NCBI GenBank assembly: GCA_011042755.1
Contig: DRBY01000013.1
Coordinates: 1-7,465, forward strand
Origin: Thermoproteota archaeon
Lineage (GTDB): Archaea; Thermoproteota; Korarchaeia; Korarchaeales; Korarchaeaceae
DNA length: 7,465 nucleotides
Reading direction: 5' to 3'
Every line of letters begins with the position of its first letter. The first letter of the stretch is position 1. Below, piece by piece: positions 1 through 5,913 of this stretch. The translations under genes and the position numbers were made by a program. The notes below the pieces were generated by a model. It worked only from the letters and a program-made list of their open reading frames with translations, had not been told where the DNA came from and made no database searches.

Positions 1-397
1 GCCCATAATCCAGAGGCTGGGCGACCTCATACGCGGGAGAAGGTCCACGCACTCCCGCATCTCGAGAAGCGTGGTAGAGCCGACTTTGAAGGGCGCCGTG
101 CCCGGCGACCTGAGCTTTGTGTACCCCTACAGGTACCTCCTTGACATAATGGAGACTCTCCAGGCGCTAAACAACGTCATGCCGGGCATATACTCAGATC
201 ACACGCTGCTCTACGGGGTTGAGATAAAGCTGCACACGGCTAAACTGAGCCTGAAGAAGAATCTGGAAACCAGTGTTATCGAGGGTCTCTACGCTGGTGG
301 AGACGCCGCCGGCGTATCGCGTGGCCTCATTCAAGCTTCTGCGTCCGGCGTGGTCATAGGGAGGGATATAGCGAAGAGATTGAGAGGGGGTCCCTGA
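1..397 (+). CDS. FAD-dependent dehydrogenase-like protein, COG2509 type (3' end only)
   Basis: Only the last 131 codons are present; the frame is open from base 2 to the TGA at 395-397 and the gene begins outside the window. The visible part carries a QRLGDL...GRRST stretch, then SVVEPTLKGAVPGDLS, and near the C-terminus the motif GLYAGGDAAGVSRGLIQASA. The glycine-rich GD-AG segment followed by a small-residue helix is the C-terminal FAD-contacting motif of the two-dinucleotide-binding flavoprotein fold. The order of these blocks resembles the uncharacterised FAD-dependent dehydrogenases of COG2509. The physiological substrate of that family is not established, so none is proposed. The gene has no obvious link to ribosome function. 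It is separated from L14 by 66 bases that contain a promoter-like element, so it is probably a separate transcription unit. An ATG-like internal start at 71 (GTG) is not the real start, because homology-like sequence continues upstream of it. Confidence 0.8.
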   Translation, partial: PIIQRLGDLIRGRRSTHSRISRSVVEPTLKGAVPGDLSFVYPYRYLLDIMETLQALNNVMPGIYSDHTLLYGVEIKLHTAKLSLKKNLETSVIEGLYAGGDAAGVSRGLIQASASGVVIGRDIAKRLRGGP

Positions 398-408
398 GTT
401 CGTTGAAC
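398..408. repeat. Short inverted repeat GTTC-gtt-GAAC upstream of TATA
   Basis: Bases 398-401 (GTTC) and 405-408 (GAAC) are perfect inverted arms around a 3-base centre. The repeat lies directly after the flavoprotein stop codon and abuts the TATA-like element, in the position where the BRE would sit. It could be a small operator half-site pair, part of the 3' end signal of the upstream gene, or chance; four-base arms are common by chance. Confidence 0.2.
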
Positions 409-417
409 CTTTTTATA
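409..417 (+). promoter_or_regulatory. Archaeal TATA-box promoter for the L14-secY cluster
   Basis: The sequence CTTTTTATA is AT-rich within a GC-rich gap and matches the archaeal TATA-box pattern. A start site about 25 bases downstream would fall near 438-442, leaving a leader of roughly 22-26 bases before the L14 ATG at 464. That fits a short leader with an SD. The preceding bases (GAAC) are only a partial BRE match. The run of five T at 410-414 could also help end the transcript of the upstream gene. Inferred from sequence only. Confidence 0.55.
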
Positions 418-438
418 GCCGGAGCGGGCAGAGGCCCC

Positions 439-450
439 GAGCTGATGCTC
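439..450 (+). promoter_or_regulatory. Small leader hairpin before the L14 SD
   Basis: GAGC (439-442), TGAT loop (443-446) and GCTC (447-450) can form a four-base-pair hairpin that ends immediately before the AGGAGG at 451-456. It lies at the predicted 5' end of the transcript. It could influence ribosome access or mRNA stability, but the stem is short and the role is speculative. Confidence 0.2.
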
Positions 451-456
451 AGGAGG
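451..456 (+). promoter_or_regulatory. Strong SD for L14
   Basis: AGGAGG sits 7 bases before the ATG at 464. It decides the start: the in-frame GTG at 458-460 is almost inside this SD and too close to be used. Confidence 0.75.
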
Positions 457-463
457 GGTGCAA

Positions 464-892
464 ATGGCCCGTAGAGCCGTCAGGAGAAGAAAGCTGAAGG
501 GCGTAAAGCCCAGAGTATCTCGCGGACTGCATGTGATGGCAAAGCTCAGGTGCGCCGATAATACCGGCGCGCGAATACTCCAGATCATAGGTGTAATCGG
601 CTACAAGGGGCGAAAGGGAAGGCTCCCGTCTGCCAGCGTGGGCGATATGGTCGTGGTTGTCGTGAAGCAGGGCAAGCACGATCTGCTCCACAAGCCATTC
701 AAGGCCGTGGTAATACGGCAGAGGAAGCCCTTCAGGAGGAAGAGCGGGCAGTGGGTGGTATTCGAGGATAACGCAGCCATACTGGTCAACGACGACGGAA
801 CGCCGAGGGGCAGCGAGGTCAAGGGCCCGGTAGCCAAGGAGGCCCTCGAGAAGTGGCCCACCCTGAGCGCGGTCTCTATGACGGTGGTGTGA
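464..892 (+). CDS. rpl14: Large subunit ribosomal protein L14 (uL14)
   Basis: This 142-residue protein matches archaeal uL14, a small beta-barrel protein on the subunit-facing side of the 50S particle that contributes to intersubunit bridges. Diagnostic blocks are [20 protein letters not shown] (residues about 28-47), [23 protein letters not shown], and [20 protein letters not shown] followed by [12 protein letters not shown] near the end. The length is close to that of other archaeal L14 proteins; the basic N-terminus ([13 protein letters not shown]) is typical of the archaeal form. The ATG at 464 is preferred because it follows AGGAGG by 7 bases. It is the first ribosomal gene here; in most archaeal clusters S17 would precede it, but a flavoprotein gene does. 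L24 follows after 4 bases. Confidence 0.96.
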   Translation: MARRAVRRRKLKGVKPRVSRGLHVMAKLRCADNTGARILQIIGVIGYKGRKGRLPSASVGDMVVVVVKQGKHDLLHKPFKAVVIRQRKPFRRKSGQWVVFEDNAAILVNDDGTPRGSEVKGPVAKEALEKWPTLSAVSMTVV

Positions 893-896
893 GACT

Positions 897-1277
897 ATGG
901 CGCCAGCAAGGCACGTGTCGTCAAAGCCATCTAAGCAGAGGAAGTACCTCTACCAGGCCCCGCTCCATCGCAGAGCCAAGATCATGTCGGCCACTCTATC
1001 ACCCGAGCTCAGAGCCAAGTATGGGCGGAGGTCCTTCCCCATCAGGACTGGCGACAAAGTGAGGATCATGAGGGGCGATTACACGGGCAGAGAAGGCAAG
1101 GTGATAGGCATAGACAGGGAGAAGTACAGGATACACATCGAGGGAGTCACCAGGAAGAAGGCGGACGGCACGGAGGTTCCGATACCAATCCACCCCTCCA
1201 AGGTCATGATAATAGAGCTGGATCTGAGTGACGAGCGCCGAAAGGCCGCTCTTGAGCGAAAGGAGGAGGCTGGTTGA
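897..1277 (+). CDS. rpl24: Large subunit ribosomal protein L24 (uL24)
   Basis: The 126-residue product matches archaeal/eukaryotic uL24 (eukaryotic L26). In known ribosomes it is an early assembly protein that binds 23S rRNA near the exit tunnel. The N-terminal extension ([18 protein letters not shown], residues about 11-28) is typical of the archaeal form. The KOW motif follows: a [20 protein letters not shown] stretch at about residues 52-71, then [20 protein letters not shown]. Translation most likely starts at the ATG at 897, 4 bases after the L14 stop. The upstream GGTGGTG (883-889) is only a weak SD, so translational coupling with L14 is plausible. The gene ends at the TGA at 1275-1277, 2 bases before the preferred S4e ATG. 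Confidence 0.96.
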   Translation: MAPARHVSSKPSKQRKYLYQAPLHRRAKIMSATLSPELRAKYGRRSFPIRTGDKVRIMRGDYTGREGKVIGIDREKYRIHIEGVTRKKADGTEVPIPIHPSKVMIIELDLSDERRKAALERKEEAG

Positions 1278-1279
1278 AT

Positions 1280-1999
1280 ATGACGAAGAAGGGCGGGGGA
1301 CGGCACCTCAAGAGGATGAAGGCTCCTGGCTACTGGCCGATAGCTAAGAGGGAGTACAAGTGGACAGTCAAGCCTCGACCCGGGCCTCACCCAATCGACA
1401 AGGGCATCCCGCTGCTGATCATAGTTAGGGACATCCTTAAGCTGGCAACGACCGCTAGGGAGGCAAGGCGGATAATTCACGAGAAGCACATATTAATCGA
1501 CGGGAGGCCCGTCTACGATCACAAGTTCCAGGTAGGACTTCTCGACACTATAGCGATACCCAAGGCCGAGATCTACGCTAGGATGACCTCAGATCCCATG
1601 AAGTACCTGAAGCTGATCGACATACCCAAGGAAGAGGTGAGCCTCAAGGTCGTCAGAGTGAGGAACAAGGTTGCCGTGAGGGGAGGGAAGATCCAGCTGA
1701 CTGGTCACGACGGTAGGAACTTCCTCACTGAGCCAGGCTCTGAGCTGGCCGGCGTCAGGGTCGGCGACTCGCTCCTGATCAGAGTGCCGAGCCAAGAGAT
1801 AATTGACATACTGAGACTCGAAGAGGGCGCCCTTGCGCTCGTGATAAGTGGTAGAAGAGCTGGCCGAATTGGGAGAATTGAGAAGATTGGAGAGTTCGTG
1901 GAAATAAAGGACTTCGAAGATCCAAATCTGACCTACAGGGCGTTGAAGGAGAGCCTGATAGTGATAGGGAGGGAGACTCCTGTAATTAAGGTGAGGTGA
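1280..1999 (+). CDS. rps4e: Small subunit ribosomal protein S4e (eS4)
   Basis: A 239-residue protein of the eS4 family, which exists only in archaea and eukaryotes and binds 16S rRNA in the body of the 30S particle. The N-terminus has the family signature [19 protein letters not shown]. An S4-like RNA-binding segment follows ([20 protein letters not shown], then [18 protein letters not shown], about residues 54-98). The central domain has [13 protein letters not shown], and a C-terminal KOW-like part contains [15 protein letters not shown]. Length is normal for the family. Two starts are possible: ATG at 1280 (GGAGG at 1265-1269, spacing 10) and in-frame TTG at 1274, which overlaps the L24 stop (AGGAGG at 1261-1266, spacing 7) and would add two residues. 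I chose the ATG because it gives the usual short N-terminus. The L5 ATG lies 8 bases downstream. Confidence 0.95.
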   Translation: MTKKGGGRHLKRMKAPGYWPIAKREYKWTVKPRPGPHPIDKGIPLLIIVRDILKLATTAREARRIIHEKHILIDGRPVYDHKFQVGLLDTIAIPKAEIYARMTSDPMKYLKLIDIPKEEVSLKVVRVRNKVAVRGGKIQLTGHDGRNFLTEPGSELAGVRVGDSLLIRVPSQEIIDILRLEEGALALVISGRRAGRIGRIEKIGEFVEIKDFEDPNLTYRALKESLIVIGRETPVIKVR

Positions 2000-2007
2000 G
2001 CTTCGCC

Positions 2008-2577
2008 ATGGCGACGAAGGCAGAGGAGCTTCAGGAGGATGGATTTGAGGCTAAGTGGAAGAGCAACCCCATGCTGGAGCCCAGGCTGCTAGCAGTAACG
2101 CTCAACATAGCGGTAGGCCGGAGCGGAGAAGTGCTGGAGAGAGCTGCGAGCGTGCTGGAAGAGCTAACTGGGCAGAAGCCCGTCCAGAGACGCGCCAAGA
2201 GGACTATAAAGGAGTTCGGGATAAGAAAGAGGGAACCTATCGCCGTCTCGGTAACCGTCAGGGGTAAGAAAGCGTACGAACTCTTGGACAGGGTGGTCGA
2301 AGCCGTCGGGAGGAAGATCAAGGCGTCTTCGTTTGACGAGTTCGGCAACTTCGCCTTCGGAATCAAGGAGCACATAGAGATCCCCGGAATGAAGTACAAG
2401 GCAGAGATAGGGGTCTTCGGCATGGACGTGATAGTCACGATGGGCCGTGCAGGCTACAGGGTCGCTAAGAGGAGGCTGAAGAGGTGCAGAATACCTAGGA
2501 GGCACAGACTCACGAAGGAAGAGGCAATTGCCTATGTCAAGAAGCGCTTAAAGATCGATGTCGTGGAGGAGGAGTGA
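2008..2577 (+). CDS. rpl5: Large subunit ribosomal protein L5 (uL5)
   Basis: The 189-residue product matches archaeal uL5, which binds 5S rRNA and helps form the central protuberance of the 50S subunit. Key blocks are [20 protein letters not shown] (about residues 21-40), [40 protein letters not shown], and [21 protein letters not shown] basic tail follows: [20 protein letters not shown]. The ATG at 2008 is preferred, with GAGG (1993-1996, part of GAGGTGA) 11 bases upstream. An in-frame GTG at 1996 overlaps the S4e stop but lies within the SD itself. The N-terminus before NPMLEP (about 20 residues, [13 protein letters not shown]) is somewhat longer than the few residues common in archaeal L5. 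S14 follows after 12 bases. Confidence 0.96.
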   Translation: MATKAEELQEDGFEAKWKSNPMLEPRLLAVTLNIAVGRSGEVLERAASVLEELTGQKPVQRRAKRTIKEFGIRKREPIAVSVTVRGKKAYELLDRVVEAVGRKIKASSFDEFGNFAFGIKEHIEIPGMKYKAEIGVFGMDVIVTMGRAGYRVAKRRLKRCRIPRRHRLTKEEAIAYVKKRLKIDVVEEE

Positions 2578-2578
2578 G

Positions 2579-2585
2579 AGGTGAT
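2579..2585 (+). promoter_or_regulatory. SD that decides the TTG start of S14
   Basis: AGGTGAT is complementary to the archaeal 16S rRNA 3' end. It lies 4 bases before TTG 2590; the equivalent of GGAGG would end at 2581, giving a standard spacing of 8. No ATG or GTG is available in frame at this place. Confidence 0.65.
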
Positions 2586-2589
2586 TTAG

Positions 2590-2754
2590 TTGGCTAAGCC
2601 GAAGAAGAAGGTCAGAACGAGGGGTAAGGGTGCTTATGTCTGCAGGAGATGTGGGAGAGTGGGCTACGGCATTATTCGCAAGTACGGGCTCTACCTGTGC
2701 AGGTGCTGCTTCAGAGAGGTCGCTCCCCTAATGGGCTGGAGAAAGTACGAGTAG
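2590..2754 (+). CDS. rps14: Small subunit ribosomal protein S14, zinc-binding type (uS14)
   Basis: This 54-residue gene begins with TTG and fills the gap between L5 and S8. The protein starts [20 protein letters not shown] and carries a four-cysteine zinc knuckle: CRRC (Cys18, Cys21) and CRCC (Cys37, Cys40), around [15 protein letters not shown]. It ends with [14 protein letters not shown]. Archaeal S14 proteins are of this short, zinc-containing kind and sit in the 30S head. An extra cysteine at position 39 lies inside the second pair, where other residues are usual. The TTG start is supported by AGGTGAT at 2579-2585 and by the Met-Ala-Lys-type N-terminus. The stop (TAG 2752-2754) is 10 bases before the S8 ATG, and the S8 SD begins at the last base of the stop. 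Confidence 0.95.
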   Translation: MAKPKKKVRTRGKGAYVCRRCGRVGYGIIRKYGLYLCRCCFREVAPLMGWRKYE

Positions 2755-2761
2755 GGTGATC
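2755..2761 (+). promoter_or_regulatory. SD for S8
   Basis: GGTGATC is complementary to the 16S rRNA tail (aligned GGAGG-equivalent spacing about 9) and precedes ATG 2765. It argues against the in-frame GTG at 2756, which is part of this SD. Confidence 0.65.
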
Positions 2762-2764
2762 GCC

Positions 2765-3157
2765 ATGACCAGGCTGGATCCGTTGGCCGATGCCCTCAGC
2801 GCGCTAATGAACGCCTCTAGGCTGGGCAAGAGGGAAGTAATCATCCCAGTAGCCTCAAAGCTCATCGGGCACGTCTTGAGGGTGATGCAGGAGGAGGGCT
2901 ACATCGGGGAGTTCGAGTACATCGACGACGGGCGAGCTGGCAAGTACAGAGTGAAGCTGCTAGGGAGGCTCAATAAGGCAGCCGTGATTAAGCCTAGGTT
3001 CCCCGTCAAGAAGGACGAGTTCGAGGAATTTGAGAGGAGGTTCCTTCCAGCTTACAACGTCGGCGCCCTAGTCGTCTCGACGCCCAAGGGGGTTATGACG
3101 CACAGGAAGGCTAAGGAGCTAGGCATCGGAGGCGTGTTACTCGCCTACTTCTACTGA
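2765..3157 (+). CDS. rps8: Small subunit ribosomal protein S8 (uS8)
   Basis: The 130-residue product equals the standard archaeal S8 length. S8 binds the central domain of 16S rRNA early in 30S assembly. Visible signatures are the N-terminal [18 protein letters not shown], then [20 protein letters not shown] (about residues 30-49), [20 protein letters not shown], and [20 protein letters not shown]. The C-terminal RNA-binding part is [20 protein letters not shown] followed by GVLLAYFY. The ATG at 2765 is supported by GGTGATC at 2755-2761 and by matching the normal N-terminus ([11 protein letters not shown]). L6 follows after a 22-base spacer that carries a good SD. Confidence 0.97.
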   Translation: MTRLDPLADALSALMNASRLGKREVIIPVASKLIGHVLRVMQEEGYIGEFEYIDDGRAGKYRVKLLGRLNKAAVIKPRFPVKKDEFEEFERRFLPAYNVGALVVSTPKGVMTHRKAKELGIGGVLLAYFY

Positions 3158-3163
3158 GATGAG

Positions 3164-3170
3164 GGAGGTG
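3164..3170 (+). promoter_or_regulatory. SD for L6
   Basis: GGAGGTG lies in the S8-L6 spacer, with 11 bases from GGAGG (3164-3168) to ATG 3180. It makes the earlier in-frame ATG at 3159, which has no SD, unlikely. Confidence 0.6.
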
Positions 3171-3179
3171 TCTGCACGG

Positions 3180-3739
3180 ATGCCCTATCCTAAGGTCGCT
3201 GCGGTTGTGCTCACCAAGGAGGTGCCAATAGCCGAGGGTGTCGAGGTCAGCGTAGAGGGAGATCTGATCAAGGTCAAGGGCCCTCTAGGTGAGCTTGAGA
3301 AGAGATTCGATCCTCAAATGCTGGAGATCACGGTAGACGAGAATGAGAGAAAGGTTATCCTGAAGCCCTACAACCCGAGGAAGTTCCATAAGGCGTACAT
3401 TGGCACGATAGCCTCTCACGTCAAGAATATGATCGAGGGGGTGACCGGGGGCTTCAGGAAGGAGATGATAATCGTATTCGCGCACTTCCCAATCAAGGTA
3501 GAGGTCGACGAGGAGAGGCGGATTGTCGTAATATCTAACTTCCTCGGGGAGAGGAAGCCGAGGTTCGCCAAGATAGTCGGAGAACACACGAAGGTTAGAG
3601 TGAGGGAGACCGCATCTATATCGAGGGAATATCGAAGGAGGATGTTGGGCAGACGGCAGCCAACATACGCCAGGCCACCAAGATCAAGAGGAAAGACCCC
3701 AGGGTCTTCATGGACGGGATCTACGTGTTAGAGGAGTGA
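3180..3739 (+). CDS. rpl6: Large subunit ribosomal protein L6 (uL6), with a frameshift near 3603-3608
   Basis: The product is uL6, a two-domain 50S protein near the factor-binding site. The first 142 codons read normally from ATG 3180: [31 protein letters not shown], then the second domain's [18 protein letters not shown] and GEHTKVRVR. After AGG 3603-3605 this frame gives an Arg-rich tail unlike L6 and stops at TAG 3729-3731. The -1 frame from 3605 instead reads [20 protein letters not shown], then [20 protein letters not shown] and VLEE, stopping at TGA 3737-3739. This is the highly conserved L6 C-terminus (VGQTAAN, DPRVF-DGIY). Adding one base in the GGG at 3604-3606 restores a 186-residue protein of normal length. 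Since L6 is expected to be needed, a sequencing or assembly error in a G run is the likeliest cause. A real mutation or recoding cannot be excluded. L32e starts 13 bases after the restored stop. Confidence 0.93.
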
Positions 3740-3752
3740 GGGGGGATCGCAA

Positions 3753-4154
3753 TTGGCCGAGGGAAGCGTAAAGGAACTCAGGCTCCTGAGGGAGCGCTTG
3801 AGGAAGAAGAAGCCGAGGTTCCTCAACCTAGCCAGGTGGTGGCATAAGGCCTGCGTGAAGAGCTGGAGAAAGCCTCGCGGCATTGACAACAAGCAGAGGT
3901 TGAAGTTGAAGAGCAGGCCCAAGGCCCCGACCGTGGGCTACCGCAATCCGGATGAAATCAGGGGCCTGCACCCCTCCGGGCGAAAGCCCGTCATCGTTCA
4001 CAATGTGAGGGAACTCGAGTCCGTAGCCGCCGCCGGCGAACCTGTGATCATTTACATAGCCGCCACCGTTGGGAGAAGGAAGAGGTCGCAGATAGAGGAG
4101 CGAGCGAGAGAGCTGAACGTACCGCTCGCGAATTCAAGTAGGGGAGGCGAGTGA
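3753..4154 (+). CDS. rpl32e: Large subunit ribosomal protein L32e (eL32)
   Basis: A 133-residue protein of the eL32 family, present in archaea and eukaryotes but not bacteria. The signature begins with KKKPRFLNLARWWHKACVKS (about residues 22-41) and WRKPRGIDNKQRLKLKSRPK. It continues with VGYRNPDEIRGLHPSG, VIVHNVRELE, and IAATVGRRKRSQIEERAREL. RGLHPSG and VHNV are particularly diagnostic. The start is TTG at 3753 (MAEGSVKELR), since no ATG occurs upstream in the frame before the L6 end. A G-rich tract with GATC (GGGGGATC, 3741-3748) provides an SD-like sequence. The stop at 4152-4154 is one base before the L19e start, which suggests coupled translation. Confidence 0.96.
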   Translation: MAEGSVKELRLLRERLRKKKPRFLNLARWWHKACVKSWRKPRGIDNKQRLKLKSRPKAPTVGYRNPDEIRGLHPSGRKPVIVHNVRELESVAAAGEPVIIYIAATVGRRKRSQIEERARELNVPLANSSRGGE

Positions 4155-4155
4155 G

Positions 4156-4626
4156 TTGGCTGAGGAAGAAATTCGCGTGAAGAGCCTGAGTTACCAGAAA
4201 AAGCTGGCAGCCAAGATAGCTGGTGTAGGCTTAGACAGGGTCAAGATACCCCCAGAGAGAGCCGAAGAGGTCGCGCAGGCGATAACGCGGAGGGATATTG
4301 AGAATCTAATACGGTCTGGCGCCATAATAATCGAGCCAGCCAGGGGCGTGAGCAGGGCTAGGGCCAGGGCTAGGAAGAGAAGGAAGGGACCTGGAAGGAG
4401 GAAGGGAGGAAAGTACGCCGTACTGAGCAGGAAGGAGAGGTGGGTCAGGAGGATCCGGGCGCTGAGGAGGGAGCTAAGGCGTCTGAGAGATGCTGGAGTG
4501 TTGAGCAGAAGTGAGTACAGGAGGTTCTACAGGAGACTCTCGCTCTACACATCGGTGCGACACCTGAGGTTCGCCCTCGAGAAGGAACTGAAGTTGTCAG
4601 AAAGGGAGGTTGGGGGAAGTGGCTAG
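4156..4626 (+). CDS. rpl19e: Large subunit ribosomal protein L19e (eL19)
   Basis: The 156-residue product matches eL19, an all-helical protein of archaeal and eukaryotic large subunits that reaches towards the small subunit. The N-terminal domain reads SLSYQKKLAAKIAGVGLDRV, then RRDIENLIRSGAIII. The basic linker follows (GVSRARARARKRRKGPGRRK, about residues 64-83), and a long Arg-rich helical tail has KERWVRRIRALRRELRRLRD and YRRFYRRLSLYTSVRHLR. Canonical eL19 linkers carry a longer KKGRRRG-GSRKG stretch; here it looks shortened and contains an RA repeat. Translation starts at TTG 4156 with GGAGG at 4143-4147 (spacing 8). The 3' end overlaps the L18 start by 8 bases. Confidence 0.95.
   Translation: MAEEEIRVKSLSYQKKLAAKIAGVGLDRVKIPPERAEEVAQAITRRDIENLIRSGAIIIEPARGVSRARARARKRRKGPGRRKGGKYAVLSRKERWVRRIRALRRELRRLRDAGVLSRSEYRRFYRRLSLYTSVRHLRFALEKELKLSEREVGGSG
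4353..4374 (+). repeat. Tandem 12-base microrepeat in the L19e linker
   Basis: The 10-mer CAGGGCTAGG occurs at 4353-4362 and again at 4365-4374, a 12-base period. In frame it encodes alternating Arg-Ala (RARARAR) within the RNA-binding linker of L19e. The 12-base period preserves the reading frame, as expected for replication slippage within a gene. Confidence 0.6.
4604..4609 (+). promoter_or_regulatory. SD for L18, inside the L19e gene
   Basis: GGGAGG lies 9 bases before GTG 4619 and only touches the alternative TTG at 4610, so it selects GTG 4619 as the L18 start. Confidence 0.6.
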
Positions 4627-5257
4627 ATCTGGAAGATACAAGGTCAAGTTTAGGAGGAGAAGAGAGGGGAAGACGGACTATAGGAAGAGACTTGCGCTCC
4701 TTAAGAGCGGACTCCCTAGGCTCGTGGTCAGAAGGACGAATAGGCACATAATCGTGCAGGTCATGGAGTACGTTCCAAACGGAGACAGGGTGCTAGCTTA
4801 CGCCTTCTCGAAGGAGTTACGGAAGTTCGGCTGGGAGTACTCCCTGAAGAGCACGCCAGCTGCCTATCTAACCGGTTACCTCGCTGCCCTGAGGGCGAAG
4901 AAGGCTGGCGTGGAGAGGGCCGTTCTAGACCTTGGGAGGCAGGCATCGACGCCCGGATCTAAGCTATACGCTGCCCTGAAAGGAGCACTTGACGCCGGGT
5001 TGGAGGTTCCCCACGGAGAGGAGATACTCCCGAATGAGAGCAGGATTCGAGGCGAGCATATAGCGAGCTGGGCGGCCACTCTCAGGGAGGAGAACCCTGA
5101 GTTCTATGAGAGACAGTTCTCAGACTATATCAGGCGTGGGGTTGACCCCACCACCATCCCGGAAGTGTTCGAGCAGGTCCTGGAGCGGATAAAGCAGTTG
5201 AACGGGGTCGAGCCAGAGGGCGGAGCCTTAAAGGTAGGAGAGGAGGGAGCTAGCTGA
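4619..5257 (+). CDS. rpl18: Large subunit ribosomal protein L18 (uL18)
   Basis: A 212-residue archaeal-type uL18, which binds 5S rRNA together with L5 in the central protuberance. Signatures are GRYKVKFRRRREGKTDYRKR (about residues 5-24), LLKSGLPRLVVRRTNRHIIV, STPAAYLTGYLAALRAKKAG, AALKGALDAGLEVPHGEEIL, and RIRGEHIASWA. The C-terminal extension beyond this, about 60 residues, is characteristic of archaeal and eukaryotic L18 (L5 in eukaryotes) and absent from bacterial L18. The start is GTG 4619 (MARSGRYK), overlapping the L19e end by 8 bases, with GGGAGG at 4604-4609. The in-frame TTG at 4610 would add three residues but abuts the SD. The stop TGA shares its last base with the S5 ATG (TGATG). 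Confidence 0.95.
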   Translation: MARSGRYKVKFRRRREGKTDYRKRLALLKSGLPRLVVRRTNRHIIVQVMEYVPNGDRVLAYAFSKELRKFGWEYSLKSTPAAYLTGYLAALRAKKAGVERAVLDLGRQASTPGSKLYAALKGALDAGLEVPHGEEILPNESRIRGEHIASWAATLREENPEFYERQFSDYIRRGVDPTTIPEVFEQVLERIKQLNGVEPEGGALKVGEEGAS

Positions 5258-5913
5258 TGAGCGCGCTGGAGGGTGAATGGGTCCCACGCACAAAGTTGGG
5301 TAAGCTAGTCGCGGAGGGGAAGATCAGGTCAATAGACGAGATACTGAGGCTAGGGGTTCCAATAAAGGAGCCTGAGATAGTCGACACGCTGCTGCCTGGG
5401 CTGAAGGAAGAGATCATAGAGGTCAGGAGGGTACAGAGGCAGACCGACGCTGGAGAGCTCACTCAGCTCAGGATAGTGGTCGCGGTGGGAGACGGTATGG
5501 ACTACGTGGGAGTTGGCAAGGGAAAGGGTAAGGAGTTCAGAGATGCTCTGTTCGACGCGGTAAGAGACGCTAAGCTGAACATAGTGAAGGTCAGGAAGGG
5601 ATGCGGCTCTCTAGAGTGCATGTGCGGGAGACCACACTCCATACCGGCTAGGGTCATAGGCAAGTCTGGATCCGTCAGAGTTACTCTGATGCCAGCCCCC
5701 AGAGGGCTGGGGCTAGTGGCCAACGAGGTCGCCAAGGTGGTCTTGAGCTTAGGCGGCATCAAGGACATAAGAGTCTTCTCGAGGGGCGAGACGCGAAACA
5801 GGATGAACTACGCATACGCAGTTCACGATGCTCTCAGGAGACTGCTCCTCATGAACCTACCGACCGACTGGCGAGAAGTCAGAGTACGCTCAACAGAAGC
5901 GAGTCATTTATAA
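5257..5913 (+). CDS. rps5: Small subunit ribosomal protein S5 (uS5)
   Basis: The 218-residue product matches archaeal uS5, a 30S body protein near the mRNA path that matters for decoding accuracy. The double-stranded RNA-binding-like N-domain contains VVAVGDGMDYVGVGKGKGKE (about residues 74-93). It is followed by KVRKGCGSLECMCGRPHSIP, a Cys-rich stretch typical of the archaeal form, and then VRVTLMPAPRGLGLVANEVA of the C-domain. The N-terminal lead (WVPRTKLGKLV, IDEILRLGVPIKEPEIVD) is also archaeal-type. ATG 5257 overlaps the L18 stop by one base and has GGAGG at 5242-5246 (spacing 10). The last codons overlap a TATA-like element, and an 81-base gap, the largest within the ribosomal gene run, separates S5 from L30. 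Confidence 0.96.
   Translation: MSALEGEWVPRTKLGKLVAEGKIRSIDEILRLGVPIKEPEIVDTLLPGLKEEIIEVRRVQRQTDAGELTQLRIVVAVGDGMDYVGVGKGKGKEFRDALFDAVRDAKLNIVKVRKGCGSLECMCGRPHSIPARVIGKSGSVRVTLMPAPRGLGLVANEVAKVVLSLGGIKDIRVFSRGETRNRMNYAYAVHDALRRLLLMNLPTDWREVRVRSTEASHL
5907..5913 (+). promoter_or_regulatory. Probable internal TATA box for L30-L15-secY
   Basis: TTTATAA, within CATTTATAAT (5905-5914), is a good archaeal TATA-box match. It overlaps the last codons and stop of S5, in an otherwise GC-rich region. A start site about 25 bases further would fall near 5935-5938, giving a leader of nearly 60 bases before L30. The bases upstream (AGCGAGTC) are a poor BRE. This would permit L30, L15 and secY to be expressed partly independently of the upstream genes. 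Inferred from sequence only. Confidence 0.45.

Noticed and set aside
410..414. T-run as a strong terminator of the upstream flavoprotein gene
   Set aside because: Five T residues are short for an archaeal terminator and they are part of a good TATA-box match, so a separate terminator is not called.
331..691. Two overlapping reverse-strand open frames opposite L14 and the upstream gene (331-588, 449-691)
   Set aside because: They lie opposite a well-recognised ribosomal gene, show no recognisable protein family and have low-complexity composition; they are shadows of the + strand genes.
853..1062. A + strand open frame of 69 codons overlapping the L14/L24 junction
   Set aside because: It overlaps L24 in another frame and its Ser/Pro/Arg-rich product resembles no family; L24 is certain.
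2031..2505. Long reverse-strand open frames opposite L5, and a + strand frame at 2055-2267
   Set aside because: They arise from the GC-rich coding bias of L5; no SD, no family resemblance.
3159..3161. ATG at 3159 as the L6 start
   Set aside because: It has no SD upstream and would place the GGAGGTG SD inside the gene; ATG 3180 gives the normal L6 N-terminus.
3600..3625. Programmed -1 frameshifting as the explanation for L6
   Set aside because: The site GTG-AGG-GAG-ACC is not a classical slippery heptamer and I see no convincing stimulatory structure just downstream; no ribosomal protein of this family is known to me to be recoded. A one-base sequence error or mutation is simpler, so it is kept only as a low-probability alternative.
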